Assembly: GCF_003854895.1 (NCBI RefSeq)
Contig: NZ_CP033966.1
Coordinates: 2,790,001 to 2,854,000, forward strand
DNA length: 64,000 nt
DNA from: Pigmentiphaga sp. H8
GTDB taxonomy: Bacteria; Pseudomonadota; Gammaproteobacteria; Burkholderiales; Burkholderiaceae_B
Direction of reading: 5' to 3'
In this document: positions 50,129 through 59,075 of the stretch, piece by piece
How positions within the stretch are numbered: the stretch's first letter is position 1
How the letters are laid out: every line of letters begins with the position of its first letter
The notes under the pieces: generated by a model
Database searches by the model: none
Told to the model about the DNA's origin: nothing
The model's input: only the letters and a program-made list of their open reading frames with translations
Program-made: the position numbers and the translations under genes

Positions 50129-51106
50129 ATGGCGATACGATGGTCATCCGCGCTTTGCGCACCCGTGCTGGCCGCGCTGTGCCTGGCGGCCGGCGGCGTC
50201 CGCGCCCAGGACTACCCCAGCAAGCCGATCCGGCTGATCGTGCCCTTCGCGCCCGGGGGCGTGACCGACACCGGCGCCCGCATCGTGGCCGAGCACCTGA
50301 GCCACCGCCTGGGCCAGCAGGTGATGGTCGAGAACAAGCCCGGCGCCTCGGGCAACATCGGCACCCAGCTCGCGGCCACGGCCGCGCCCGATGGCTACAC
50401 GCTGGTGGTCGGCTTCGACGGCACGCTGGTCATCAACCCGCACGTCTATGCCAAGGTGCCGTTCGACACCTTGCGCGACCTGGCTCCCGTCAGCAAGATC
50501 GGCGATGCCGCGCTGGTCATCGTGACCCATCCTTCGCTGCCGGCAACCGATTTCGCGTCGCTGGTCGCCTATTCCAAGCGCAACCCGGCCGGCGTCTCGT
50601 ACGGCAGCGCGGGCACCGGCAGCACGCCGCACCTGGCGGGCGAGTTATTGAAGGTGCGCACCGGCGCCAATTTCGTCCATATTCCCTACAAGGGGGGCGG
50701 CCAGGCCATGGCCGACGTGGTCGGCGGGACGCTGCCCATGCTCTACACGGCGGTGGCGGGGGCGTATCCCTTCATCCAGCGCGGCCAGATGCGCGCCGTG
50801 GCGGTGTCCAGCGCGCAGCGCCTGGCGTCGCTGCCGGACGTGCCCACGGTGGCCGAGACGGTGCCGGGCTTCGAGGTGACGTCGTGGATAGGCATCCTGG
50901 CGCCGGCGGGCACGCCGGCCGCGATCGTCGACCGCCTGCAGCGGGAGATCCGCGCCGTGGTGTTCCAGCCCGAGGTCAAGGAACGCCTGGCGGGGCTGGG
51001 CATCGTCGCGTCGGGCAATACGCCGGCGGAATTCCGCGGCCAGATCGAGGCCGATCTGCGCAAGTACGCCGACGTGGTGAAAGCGGCCAACATCCGCATC
51101 GATTGA
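50129..51106 (+). CDS. Bug family (TctC-type) periplasmic receptor
   Basis: A 325-residue receptor: signal peptide ending GGVRAQD, then YPSKPIRLIVPFAPGGVTDT and FVHIPYKGGGQAMADVVGGT. A strong ribosome site (AAGGAGGAG) precedes ATG 50129. It is the second gene of the sigma-54 operon behind the CoA-transferase, so its ligand is probably that enzyme's acid substrate. A terminator follows before the tRNA genes. Confidence 0.93.
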   Translation: MAIRWSSALCAPVLAALCLAAGGVRAQDYPSKPIRLIVPFAPGGVTDTGARIVAEHLSHRLGQQVMVENKPGASGNIGTQLAATAAPDGYTLVVGFDGTLVINPHVYAKVPFDTLRDLAPVSKIGDAALVIVTHPSLPATDFASLVAYSKRNPAGVSYGSAGTGSTPHLAGELLKVRTGANFVHIPYKGGGQAMADVVGGTLPMLYTAVAGAYPFIQRGQMRAVAVSSAQRLASLPDVPTVAETVPGFEVTSWIGILAPAGTPAAIVDRLQREIRAVVFQPEVKERLAGLGIVASGNTPAEFRGQIEADLRKYADVVKAANIRID

Positions 51107-51130
51107 GGCGCTGATGCCGGCAGGCAACAA

Positions 51131-51161
51131 AAAACCCCGCCAACTGGAGTTGCGGGGTTTT
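51131..51161. terminator. Bidirectional terminator between Bug and tRNA-Leu genes
   Basis: CCCCGCCAACT (51135-51145) pairs with AGTTGCGGGG (51148-51157) with one bulged C; an A-run precedes it and TTTTGC follows. It can end both the rightward Bug transcript and the leftward tRNA transcript. Confidence 0.88.
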
Positions 51162-51170
51162 GCTTATCAG

Positions 51171-51255
<85 letters not shown>

Positions 51256-51328
51256 ACTGCTGCACAACTAAAATAACCCTTTGAGCGGGTATTCCAACTA
51301 TCTGGAAGGCTTGCGCCTGCCAAAGAAC

Positions 51329-51413
<85 letters not shown>

Positions 51414-51527
51414 ATTGTCGCAACTACCTAACATTTGCTGCGGTAAACTCAAGTTATTCCTTGCGTGTACCGTTGCATGCGGGGCAGTAGCAACAGAAGC
51501 TGCGCATTATAAAGAGAACCTGACACT

Positions 51528-53978
51528 TTGACAACTCGATCCCATAACAACCTTCCCTCCACGCCCGCGGACTTCGATCCCGACGTGCCCACTCGCGAGC
51601 AAATCCTGGGATTGCTGCGAGAGGCGAATGCCCCCATCGCTCCGGCGGAACTGGCACGTCGACTGGGTGTGGACCCGGGCAGCGTGGGGTTCGAGCGCCG
51701 GCTCGCGGCCATGGAGCGCGATGGCCAGTTGATGCAAAACCGCAAGGGCGCGCTGTTGTTGTCGACCAAGCTCGACTTCATCGCGGGCCGCGTGCAGGGG
51801 CATCGCGACGGCTTCGGCTTTCTGATCCGCGACGACGGCCAGAACGACCTGTTCCTGCCGCCCAAGGAAATGCTGAAAGTCCTCCACGGCGACCGCGTGC
51901 TGGTGCGGCCGGCCGGCAGCGACTACCGCGGCAAGCCCGAGGGCACCATCGTCGAGGTCCTGGAGCGGCGCACCAACAAACTGGTGGGGCGCTTCCTGAA
52001 CGAACGCGGCCTGGCGCTGGTCGTGCCCGAGGACCAGCGGATCAAGCACGACATCCTCGTGCCGCCCGGCGAAACCGGCCAGGCGCAGCACGGCCAGGTC
52101 GTCACGGTCGAGATCATCGAGCAACCGACCCGGCATACGCAGCCGCTGGGCCGCGTGGTCGAGATCCTGGGCGAGATCGACGATCCCGGAATGGAAATCG
52201 AGATCGCCGTCCGCAAGTTCGACGTCCCGCACGAATTCTCGGCCAAGGCGCTGGCGCGCGCCGAGCGCCTGCCTTCCGAGGTGGTCAAGGGCGACCTGGC
52301 CGGCCGCTACGACCTGCGCGACGTGCCGCTGATCACCATCGACGGCGAGGACGCGCGCGATTTCGACGACGCGGTCTATTGCGAGCGGGTGGAGCTGGGC
52401 ACGGGAACGCGCAAGCGGGCAGGGTGGCGGCTGATCGTCGCCATCGCCGACGTGGCGCACTACGTGACGCCTGGCGATGCGCTGGACGCCGACGCGCTGG
52501 AGCGCAGCACCAGCGTGTACTTCCCGCGCAAGGTCATCCCCATGCTGCCGGAGAAGCTCTCCAACGGCCTGTGCTCGCTGAATCCCAACGTCGATCGGCT
52601 GGTGCTGGTGTGCGACATGGTGATCCCCGCCACGGGCGCCAAGGGCGGCACGGTCCAGGCCTACCAGTTCTACAACGCCGTCATGCACTCGCACGCGCGC
52701 ACCACCTATACCGAGGTGTGGGCAGCGCTGCAGCAGCCCGACGGCCCGGCCGCCCGCAAACATGCGAACGTGCTGCCGCAGATCCAGGACCTGTATGCGC
52801 TGTACCAGTTGCTGGCGCAGGCCCGCGAGAAGCGGGGCGCGATCGATTTCGACACGGTCGAGACCAAGATCGTCTGCAACGAACTGGGCCGCATCCAGAG
52901 CATCGTTCCCTACGTGCGTAACGACGCCCACAAGCTGATCGAAGAATGCATGCTGGCCGCCAATACCTGCGCCGCGGACTTCATGGAGCGCAGCAAGCAT
53001 CCGGGCCTGTTCCGTATCCACGAAGGGCCCACCCCGGAAAAACTCCAGGCTCTGCGCGATTTCCTGAAAACGCTCGGCCTGTCGCTGGGCGGCGGCGACA
53101 AGCCGGCCGCGGCCGATTATTCGGCGCTGCTGGCCAGCGCCAAGAACCGGCCGGATGCGCCGCTGTTGCAGACCATGGCGCTGCGGTCCATGCAGCAGGC
53201 CATGTACAGCCCGGACAACGCCGGCCACTTCGGCCTGGCCTACCCGGCCTATGCCCACTTCACCTCGCCCATCCGGCGCTATCCCGACCTGCTTACCCAC
53301 CGCGTGATCAAGGCGCTGCTGCATGGCAAGCGCTACGTGCCCAACGCGCTGGAAGACATGCCGGTCATGCCGGGCACGGCCAAGGAACAGGAGCACGCGC
53401 TGTGGGAAAAACTGGGCCTGTTCTGCTCGGCCAATGAACGCCGTGCCGACGATGCCTCGCGCGACGTCGAGGCCTGGCTCAAGTGCTGGTACATGCGCGA
53501 GCACGTGGGCGACGTCTTCAGCGGCACGGTCACCGGCGTCGCGCCTTTCGGCGTGTTCGTCACGCTGGACGAACTCCACGTGGAAGGGCTGGTGCACGTG
53601 TCCGAGCTGGGCGCGGAGTACTTCCAGTTCAACGACGGCCTGCACGAGCTGCGCGGCGAACGCACGGGCATGCGCTATCGCCTGACCGACAAGGTGCAGG
53701 TACAGGTGGCACGCGTCGACCTCGAGGCCCGCCGCATCGAATTCAAGCTGGTCAAGGGCGTGACCTACGAAGGGCTGCGCAAGGCCATCAAGCGTGACAG
53801 CGCCCCCGCGCCCGAACGCAAGCTGGCCAAGCCCAAGGCCGTGCTGCTGACCGACATGTCCAAGATGCCCAAGGGCAAGAAGGCCGCGCCCAAGAAGCAT
53901 ACGGCCCCGGAGAAGCCCACCAGCGCGCGCAGCGGCAAACGCGCGGCGGCCAAACACGGTCGCGGCAAGCGGCACTGA
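51528..53978 (+). CDS. rnr: Exoribonuclease R
   Basis: An 816-residue RNase R: an N-terminal winged helix (about residues 25-85), cold-shock domains (RVQGHRDGFGFLIRDDG), the RNB catalytic domain with DGEDARDFDDAVYCE (about residues 272-286, the metal-binding Asp set), an S1 domain (about 660-735, GTVTGVAPFGVFVTLDELHV) and a Lys-rich tail. It degrades structured RNA 3' to 5'. The start TTG 51528 lacks a clear ribosome site and sits only 15-20 bases after a TATAAA -10 (51508-51513). rlmB follows, the normal order. Confidence 0.94.
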   Translation: MTTRSHNNLPSTPADFDPDVPTREQILGLLREANAPIAPAELARRLGVDPGSVGFERRLAAMERDGQLMQNRKGALLLSTKLDFIAGRVQGHRDGFGFLIRDDGQNDLFLPPKEMLKVLHGDRVLVRPAGSDYRGKPEGTIVEVLERRTNKLVGRFLNERGLALVVPEDQRIKHDILVPPGETGQAQHGQVVTVEIIEQPTRHTQPLGRVVEILGEIDDPGMEIEIAVRKFDVPHEFSAKALARAERLPSEVVKGDLAGRYDLRDVPLITIDGEDARDFDDAVYCERVELGTGTRKRAGWRLIVAIADVAHYVTPGDALDADALERSTSVYFPRKVIPMLPEKLSNGLCSLNPNVDRLVLVCDMVIPATGAKGGTVQAYQFYNAVMHSHARTTYTEVWAALQQPDGPAARKHANVLPQIQDLYALYQLLAQAREKRGAIDFDTVETKIVCNELGRIQSIVPYVRNDAHKLIEECMLAANTCAADFMERSKHPGLFRIHEGPTPEKLQALRDFLKTLGLSLGGGDKPAAADYSALLASAKNRPDAPLLQTMALRSMQQAMYSPDNAGHFGLAYPAYAHFTSPIRRYPDLLTHRVIKALLHGKRYVPNALEDMPVMPGTAKEQEHALWEKLGLFCSANERRADDASRDVEAWLKCWYMREHVGDVFSGTVTGVAPFGVFVTLDELHVEGLVHVSELGAEYFQFNDGLHELRGERTGMRYRLTDKVQVQVARVDLEARRIEFKLVKGVTYEGLRKAIKRDSAPAPERKLAKPKAVLLTDMSKMPKGKKAAPKKHTAPEKPTSARSGKRAAAKHGRGKRH

Positions 53979-54000
53979 ATCTCTGGTCTAATAACGGCAT

Positions 54001-54033
54001 TGCGGCGCTGCCTGGGGCAGCGCCGCGTCGTTT
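54001..54033 (+). terminator. Terminator-like hairpin between rnr and rlmB
   Basis: GCGGCGCTGC (54001-54010) pairs perfectly with GCAGCGCCGC (54016-54025) around loop CTGGG; GTCG then five T residues follow. It may reduce read-through from rnr into rlmB. Confidence 0.7.
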
Positions 54034-54074
54034 TTGCCGCCGCGCAGCGGCAAGCATTCATGTTGGGGTGAAAG

Positions 54075-54815
54075 ATGGCAGCTAGCCAGGTTTTGGTCGG
54101 ATTCCACGCGGTGGCCGCACGGCTGCGCCATGCACCGGGGTCGATCAAGGATATCTACGTCGAAGAAGCGCGCCGCGACCGGCGCATGCTGACGCTGGTC
54201 GAACAGGCCCAGGCCGCCGGATGCAAGGTGCATCCCGTGGCGCAGACGCGCCTGGACGGGCTGGCCAAGGGACAGCGCCACCAGGGCGTGGTCGCGCTGG
54301 CGGAGTCGCTCGAATTGGCGATGGATGTCGACGAGGTCCTGGACGATGCCGAGGGCCCGGCCTTTCTGCTGGTGCTGGATGGCGTCACCGATCCGCACAA
54401 CCTGGGGGCTTGCCTGAGAACCGCGGACGGGGCCGGCGTCCATGCCGTGGTCGCTCCCCGCGACCGGGCCGTGGGCCTGAACACGACGGTCCAGCGCGTG
54501 GCCTGCGGCGCCGCCGACAGCGTTCCCTACCTGACCGTGACCAATCTGGCACGGACGCTGCGCAGCCTGAAAGAGCGCGGCGTCTGGGTGGTCGGTACCG
54601 ACGACGAAGCCACCGAGACCATGTACGACGTGGACGCTCGCCAGCCCATTGCCTGGGTCATGGGGGCCGAAGGCGAGGGCATGCGCCGCCTGACCCGCGA
54701 GACCTGCGATCAACTGGTCCGGATTCCCATGCAAGGGTCCGTGGAAAGCCTGAACGTCAGCGTGGCGTCGGCCGTCTGCATGTACGAGACGCTCAGGCAA
54801 CGGGGAGCGAAGTAG
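54075..54815 (+). CDS. rlmB: 23S rRNA (guanosine-2251-2'-O)-methyltransferase
   Basis: A 246-residue SpoU/TrmH-family enzyme with an N-terminal RNA-binding domain (QVLVGFHAVAARLRHAP) and the three knot motifs: DPHNLGACLRTADGAG, WVMGAEGEGMRRL and SLNVSVASAVCMYE. It methylates G2251 of 23S rRNA. It follows rnr with a terminator-like hairpin between. It is convergent with a small secreted-protein gene nine bases away. Confidence 0.95.
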   Translation: MAASQVLVGFHAVAARLRHAPGSIKDIYVEEARRDRRMLTLVEQAQAAGCKVHPVAQTRLDGLAKGQRHQGVVALAESLELAMDVDEVLDDAEGPAFLLVLDGVTDPHNLGACLRTADGAGVHAVVAPRDRAVGLNTTVQRVACGAADSVPYLTVTNLARTLRSLKERGVWVVGTDDEATETMYDVDARQPIAWVMGAEGEGMRRLTRETCDQLVRIPMQGSVESLNVSVASAVCMYETLRQRGAK

Positions 54816-54824
54816 GCTTCGGCT

Positions 54825-55247
54825 CTAGAACAATTTCTCGGATGCCTCGATCCTCCGGCACGGGCCGCTGGAATGGGGCCCGCTCAACTTGCCGCTGATC
54901 CTGTCCAGGCGGTAGCGCGTCGGTTCTGGTTTATATACTCCATTGATATAGAACCGGAATTCCCAGGCGATTCCGCTATCGGACCATTCGGTGATGCTGT
55001 ATTCCCAGCGCAGGTTTTCTCCGTTCTTGACATCGGTTCGCTCGGTCTTCCTGCCTAGTTGCAGGACCTGGCCATCGTAGGTCAATTTCTTTTCCTGGAC
55101 GTTGACTTCCAGGGATGACGTCCATTTCAACGCCGCATCGTTGGCCGCGGTTTGTTCGCATTTCAGCAGGATCATGCTTTGCGCCGCCAGCCCGGGAGAA
55201 AAAGCGGATGCGGTCAGGACCACGCTCAGGAGATGGTGTTTTTTCAT
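54825..55247 (-). CDS. Small secreted protein of unknown function (third of three)
   Basis: A 140-residue protein with a clear signal peptide (MKKHHLLSVVLTASAFSPGLAAQS). The mature part starts SMILLKCEQ and ends with a segment RYRLDRISGKL followed by GPCRR. The protein upstream in the operon has the same plan: LKC at the start, NRKTGRISIE, then GVC. The two look like distant paralogues with a conserved Cys pair. Base composition is less GC-rich than the neighbours. I do not recognise the family. Confidence 0.7.
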   Translation of the reverse strand: MKKHHLLSVVLTASAFSPGLAAQSMILLKCEQTAANDAALKWTSSLEVNVQEKKLTYDGQVLQLGRKTERTDVKNGENLRWEYSITEWSDSGIAWEFRFYINGVYKPEPTRYRLDRISGKLSGPHSSGPCRRIEASEKLF

Positions 55248-55263
55248 TTTGTCAGGGCGGAGC

Positions 55264-55707
55264 TCAAAACTTGGTGTCCGGGACATAGCTTCCCACGCTG
55301 CATACGCCGCTGAAGTTGTTAGCCATCTCCGTGGTTTCAATGCTTATTCGGCCGGTTTTTCTATTGATTTCCCCTCCGGTGTACATTCTTTTGTTGCTGA
55401 TCAGCCTGCTGTGGAAAACGATTCTTTCGGACAGGACTTCGTAGTCTTGAGAGTAGTCGCCGGGGGTTCCATAGCCATTGTCTTTCCGTATGTCATAAAC
55501 CAATTCATTGGATCGGTTCCTGATCTCGAACCTTCCGCCGATGTTTATGAATATATGGGTCTTGAAGCCATCGCTTCTTTCCCCCACGCATTTCAGCTGA
55601 AGTGGATCTGAATCGCTAAAGGCATAAGCCGGCCAGCATGCCGCCCATGCGATCAGACCGGCCATTGCCGCCGTTGCTCGGCCCCTGATTTGCCCGCGTG
55701 TCTTCAT
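55264..55707 (-). CDS. Small secreted protein of unknown function (second of three)
   Basis: A 147-residue protein with a signal peptide (AAMAGLIAWAACWPAYAFSD). The mature protein has LQLKCVGE near its start and INRKTGRISIETTE plus SGVCSVG near its end, the same arrangement as the protein downstream. The start ATG 55707 follows the previous stop by 16 bases, and its own stop is 16 bases before the next start, so the three form an operon. I do not recognise a function; an outer membrane or periplasmic role fits the signal peptides. Confidence 0.7.
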   Translation of the reverse strand: MKTRGQIRGRATAAMAGLIAWAACWPAYAFSDSDPLQLKCVGERSDGFKTHIFINIGGRFEIRNRSNELVYDIRKDNGYGTPGDYSQDYEVLSERIVFHSRLISNKRMYTGGEINRKTGRISIETTEMANNFSGVCSVGSYVPDTKF

Positions 55708-55723
55708 GGCTGGCCTCTGGCGG

Positions 55724-56131
55724 CTATTTGAACGAAATGCGGGCGGTGACCGTGCATTCGTGGGTGTCGACAGGACCTGTGGGAGGGGGCATGCCTGTTT
55801 CCATCGCGTATTGAGCCTGCAATGCCGGCTGCCACGGCTTGGTCTTGGTGGAGGAGCAGTCGCAGGCGCCCAGGCTGATGTCCTTGAAGTTGCTCTTGCG
55901 CTGGGCGAACTCCGAGGCGCGGGACTTGGCCCGCGCACAGGCCGCCGCGCGAGAGCTGTAGCTGATCGCGGCGGACTGTTCCTCGACGGCGCGGGGGCCG
56001 TCCGAACCCGAGCCCGAACCCGAGCCTCCGATCGATCCGCTTTGCGCGATCGCGCTGGCGCACCAGACCGATGCGGCCGCAGCCGTGGCAAGTACCGCGA
56101 GGGCGTGAATGACGTGGGATTTCGCTTGCAT
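55724..56131 (-). CDS. Small secreted Cys-containing protein (first of three)
   Basis: A 135-residue protein with a signal peptide ending ASAIAQ. A Gly/Ser stretch (GSIGGSGSGSGSDG) follows, then a domain with several Cys (AAACARAK, GACDCSSTKTK, HECTVTARIS), probably disulfide-linked in the periplasm. It is not obviously related to the two proteins downstream in the same operon. No family recognised. Upstream lies an AT-richer 238-base gap without a gene. Confidence 0.68.
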   Translation of the reverse strand: MQAKSHVIHALAVLATAAAASVWCASAIAQSGSIGGSGSGSGSDGPRAVEEQSAAISYSSRAAACARAKSRASEFAQRKSNFKDISLGACDCSSTKTKPWQPALQAQYAMETGMPPPTGPVDTHECTVTARISFK

Positions 56132-56273
56132 GATGGCCTCTTCCGGGGTTGGCGCAGCGAGTGGAATGGAGCAACCAGCCTAGCAATGAGTACGAAAAAA
56201 TACATACTCCAAACGGGGGGTTATGGCTGGGTTACAACACCTTCCGAACGGGTGCCGTCGTGCCTGCAAGACG

Positions 56274-56307
56274 TAAAAAAGCCCACGAGATTTTGAAATT
56301 CGTGGGC
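56274..56307 (-). terminator. Intrinsic terminator downstream of imuA
   Basis: On the minus strand GCCCACGA (56300-56307) pairs with TCGTGGGC (56281-56288), followed by T6 (56275-56280 as A on the plus strand). It ends the lexA-imuA transcript, with no third gene in between. Confidence 0.85.
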
Positions 56308-56369
56308 AATGGAGCATCGGGGCGAGGGCACCGCGGCAGTCGGTTCTGCCGCGAGTACCGTGGAGAGAC

Positions 56370-57239
56370 TCAGGCGTTCCAGCCGCGAGAAAAAAGCAGT
56401 GCCAGCGCGGACGGATAGCCGCGGCTGCTGCCAGCGCCGCGACGCTGCTTGAAAGGCCATGGGCTGCGATTCGCCGGGGCCGGCTTGGCGTGCGGTCCAT
56501 GTTGTCCGGTACGCGGGGTGGCGGGTCGTTGTGCCGGCAGCGTATCCGCGTCGGTGCCATGCGTGTCCGTTTCCTCGGCGGAGCGCGTGTGCGTTCCCGC
56601 CACGGCAAGTCCGGCCGCACGCTTGAACCCCGGTTTGAACCCCGCGCGCGCCGTTTGCTGGCCGATGTCCAGCGTGACCGCGCCTTCGCTGCCTTCGGCA
56701 ATGGGGGCGATGCGCTGGAGCCGGATCTGGCCGGGCTGGCTCATGTCCGCCAGCAGCCGCAATTGGGATGCCGAGGTCGTGGCGGGCGTGCTGCAGGTAT
56801 GAAACAGGAAGGCGGGGCACCCGGACAGCCGCGCGGCCATGTACAGCCGGCGGACGGTACTTTCGGATTGCGCAGCCGCATGATCAGGGGGCAGGATGGC
56901 GACCAGTGCGGCGAACTCGCCCGCCCGCACGCCGGACTCCAGTTGGTCCAGGCCATCCAGGGGATGGTCGGTGCGCACGAGCTTGACGCATTCCAGCGAG
57001 ACGCCGTGCTGGATCAGTGCGGGCGCGTAGGACAAATAGGGCGGCACCAGCAGTGCCACGGTGCGGCCGGCCTTGGTGAGCCGGCTCAGCAGCGGGCCGA
57101 GCAGGTTCAATTCACCATGCCCGACGCGCGGGACCAGGATTTCGGTCAGTGCGCCGACGGGCCATCCGGCCTGGGGCAGGGTGGCGTCGAGCGCGGGAAA
57201 TCCGCTGGAAAGACTGGAGCTGGGCGTGCTGTGTTTCAT
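56370..57239 (-). CDS. imuA: ImuA-type translesion synthesis-associated protein
   Basis: A 289-residue RecA-like protein of the ImuA (SulA-like) family: GFPALDATLPQAGWPVGALTEI at the N-terminus, with VALLVPPYLSYAPALIQHGV and RRLYMAARLSGCPAFLF in the core. The P-loop is degenerate, as is usual. ImuA normally acts with ImuB and DnaE2 in SOS mutagenesis; those genes usually follow but here a terminator comes next. It is 21 bases after lexA on the same strand. The C-terminal tail (from about residue 205) is low-complexity. Confidence 0.86.
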   Translation of the reverse strand: MKHSTPSSSLSSGFPALDATLPQAGWPVGALTEILVPRVGHGELNLLGPLLSRLTKAGRTVALLVPPYLSYAPALIQHGVSLECVKLVRTDHPLDGLDQLESGVRAGEFAALVAILPPDHAAAQSESTVRRLYMAARLSGCPAFLFHTCSTPATTSASQLRLLADMSQPGQIRLQRIAPIAEGSEGAVTLDIGQQTARAGFKPGFKRAAGLAVAGTHTRSAEETDTHGTDADTLPAQRPATPRTGQHGPHAKPAPANRSPWPFKQRRGAGSSRGYPSALALLFSRGWNA

Positions 57240-57260
57240 GATGGTCGTCCGTCTAGGTCT

Positions 57261-57911
57261 TCAATGCACCAGGCCGGCCCGGATCAGGCCGACCGCGATG
57301 CCCTCGAGCGCGAAATCGTCGCGCTCGCGATCGACTTCGATGGGTTGGAAGTCGGGATTGGCCGGCAGCAGGCTCAGGCCGGTTTCGGTGTAGCGCAGTT
57401 CCTTGACGGTGACGTCGTCGCCCAGGCGGGCCACGATGATCTGCCCGTCGCGGGCCTGGGCGGCTTTCTTGACCGCCAGCAGGTCGCCGTCGAGGATGCC
57501 GGCGTCGCGCATGCTGTTGCCGCGTACCTTGAGCAGGTAGTCGGGCCGTTGCGAGAACAGGGCCTCGTCGACGCCGATTTCCTTGTCGATATGCTCGGTG
57601 GCCAGGATGGGGCTGCCGGCCGCGACCCGGCCCACCAGCGGCAGGACGAGCTGCGCCAGCACGGGATGCGTGAGCTGGAGCGGCGGTTCGGCCACGACCG
57701 GATCTTTCAGCCGTATCCCGCGGGACGTGCCCGCGGACAATTCCAGCACGCCCTTGCGCGCCAGCGCCTTCAGGTGTTCCTCGGCCGCGTTGGGCGAGCG
57801 AAAGCCCAATGCCTGGGCGATTTCGGCCCGGGTGGGCGGAAAGCCGGTCTTGACGATGGCCTGGCGGATGAGATCCAGGATTTCTTGTTGGCGTGCGGTC
57901 AGCTTGGACAT
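57261..57911 (-). CDS. lexA: SOS repressor LexA
   Basis: A 216-residue LexA. The N-terminal winged helix includes GFPPTRAEIAQALGFRSPNA; the self-cleavage site is Ala-Gly in GRVAAGSPI (about residue 97), with the catalytic Ser in VRGNSMRDAG and Lys in DVTVKELR. A perfect SOS box lies 75 bases upstream, so it is autoregulated. imuA follows in the same transcript. It is divergent from an asparaginase gene. Confidence 0.96.
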   Translation of the reverse strand: MSKLTARQQEILDLIRQAIVKTGFPPTRAEIAQALGFRSPNAAEEHLKALARKGVLELSAGTSRGIRLKDPVVAEPPLQLTHPVLAQLVLPLVGRVAAGSPILATEHIDKEIGVDEALFSQRPDYLLKVRGNSMRDAGILDGDLLAVKKAAQARDGQIIVARLGDDVTVKELRYTETGLSLLPANPDFQPIEVDRERDDFALEGIAVGLIRAGLVH

Positions 57912-57986
57912 CTCGGGCTCCGTGGCGGGGCGCCCGCCACCGGGTGGCGACGGCGCGTATCGGGCTTCTGTGGTTTTATCCAGTAA

Positions 57987-58002
57987 CTGTATTTTTATAC
58001 AG
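57987..58002. promoter_or_regulatory. SOS box (LexA operator)
   Basis: CTGTATTTTTATACAG is a full match to CTGT-N8-ACAG. It lies in the lexA/asparaginase divergent gap, 75 bases before lexA and 97 before the asparaginase gene. Confidence 0.93.
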
Positions 58003-58099
58003 TATCGATGCGCGGCGCAAGCGGAAAACGCAACTGTCGCGGGAACGCCAATCCGGCCGCGGGTATCATCGGACTCTCGTCCTCCTGTGCACGCCCGCC

Positions 58100-59059
58100 A
58101 TGTCCCTGCCGCGCCTTTGCATCGTCGCCACCGGCGGCACCATCGCCGGGGCCGGCGCCCGTCCCCAGTCCACGATGGCCTATGCCGCCGGCGCGCTGGA
58201 CGTGGCCGAGCTGTGCGCCCGCGTGCCGGGCCTGGACGAGGCGGCCGGCATCCGGACCGAGCAGTTCGCGGCCATCGACAGCAAGAACGCCACGCCCGCT
58301 TTCTGGCAGGCGCTGGCCGCGCGGGTGCAATCCCTGCTGGACGAGGGCCTGGACGGGGTGGTCGTCACCCATGGCACGGACACGCTCGAGGAAACCGCCT
58401 ACTACCTGCACCTGGTGCTCAAGACCGACAGGCCGGTGGTGCTGGTGGGCGCGATGCGGCCTGCCACCGCGCTGTCTTCCGACGGTCCGCTGAACCTGCT
58501 GGACGCGGTCACGGTGGCGGCGCATCCGCAAGCCGCCGGACGCGGCGTGCTGGTGGTGCTGAATCACCAGGTCCTGGGCGCGCGCGACGCGGCCAAGACC
58601 AATGCCAACCGGCCCGATGCCTTCACGTCGCCCAACGCGGGCGCCCTGGGCTGGGTCCAGGACGGCCGGGTTGCGTGGATGGGGCGGCCCGAGCGTGCGC
58701 ACACCCACGCCACGCCGTTCACGGCCGCCACGCCGCTGCCGCCGGTCGAAGTGCTGGCCGGCTATGCCGGCGGTTCGGCCGCGCTGATCCGGGCCGTGGC
58801 AGCCACCGGCGCGCGCGGCCTGGTCTGGGCCGGCACCGGCAACGGCTCGGCCAGCGCCGACGCCCAGGAGGCGCTGGACGACTTGGAGCGGGACGGCGTG
58901 GCCGTGGTTCGCGCGACCCGCACGGGCAGCGGCTGCGTCGCGGCCTCGGGCGGCCTGCCGGGCGCCGGTACGCTGTCGCCGTGGAAAGCGCGCGTGCTGC
59001 TGATGCTGGCGCTGGGCGCCGGCATGGACGACACCCAGGCCGCGTTCGATACCTACTGA
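58100..59059 (+). CDS. Type I/II L-asparaginase (cytoplasmic)
   Basis: A 319-residue asparaginase with both catalytic regions: IVATGGTIAGAG at the N-terminus (Thr nucleophile) and VVVTHGTDTLEETAYYL (Thr-Asp pair); AAKTNANRPDAF supplies the conserved Lys. No signal peptide follows ATG 58100, so it should be cytoplasmic, although the sequence resembles the AnsB-like class. It hydrolyses asparagine to aspartate and ammonia. It shares the divergent gap and SOS box with lexA, probably without being SOS-controlled. Confidence 0.9.
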   Translation: MSLPRLCIVATGGTIAGAGARPQSTMAYAAGALDVAELCARVPGLDEAAGIRTEQFAAIDSKNATPAFWQALAARVQSLLDEGLDGVVVTHGTDTLEETAYYLHLVLKTDRPVVLVGAMRPATALSSDGPLNLLDAVTVAAHPQAAGRGVLVVLNHQVLGARDAAKTNANRPDAFTSPNAGALGWVQDGRVAWMGRPERAHTHATPFTAATPLPPVEVLAGYAGGSAALIRAVAATGARGLVWAGTGNGSASADAQEALDDLERDGVAVVRATRTGSGCVAASGGLPGAGTLSPWKARVLLMLALGAGMDDTQAAFDTY

Positions 59060-59075
59060 CGCGCCGGGCAGCGGA

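Noticed and set aside
46992..50162. 1056-codon open frame on the minus strand
   Set aside because: It overlaps the sigma-54 activator in another frame and runs antisense to the CoA-transferase, across a perfect sigma-54 promoter. It is a composition artefact.
51507..53975. 822-codon open frame on the minus strand
   Set aside because: Exact mirror of rnr, whose domains and catalytic residues are all intact on the plus strand.
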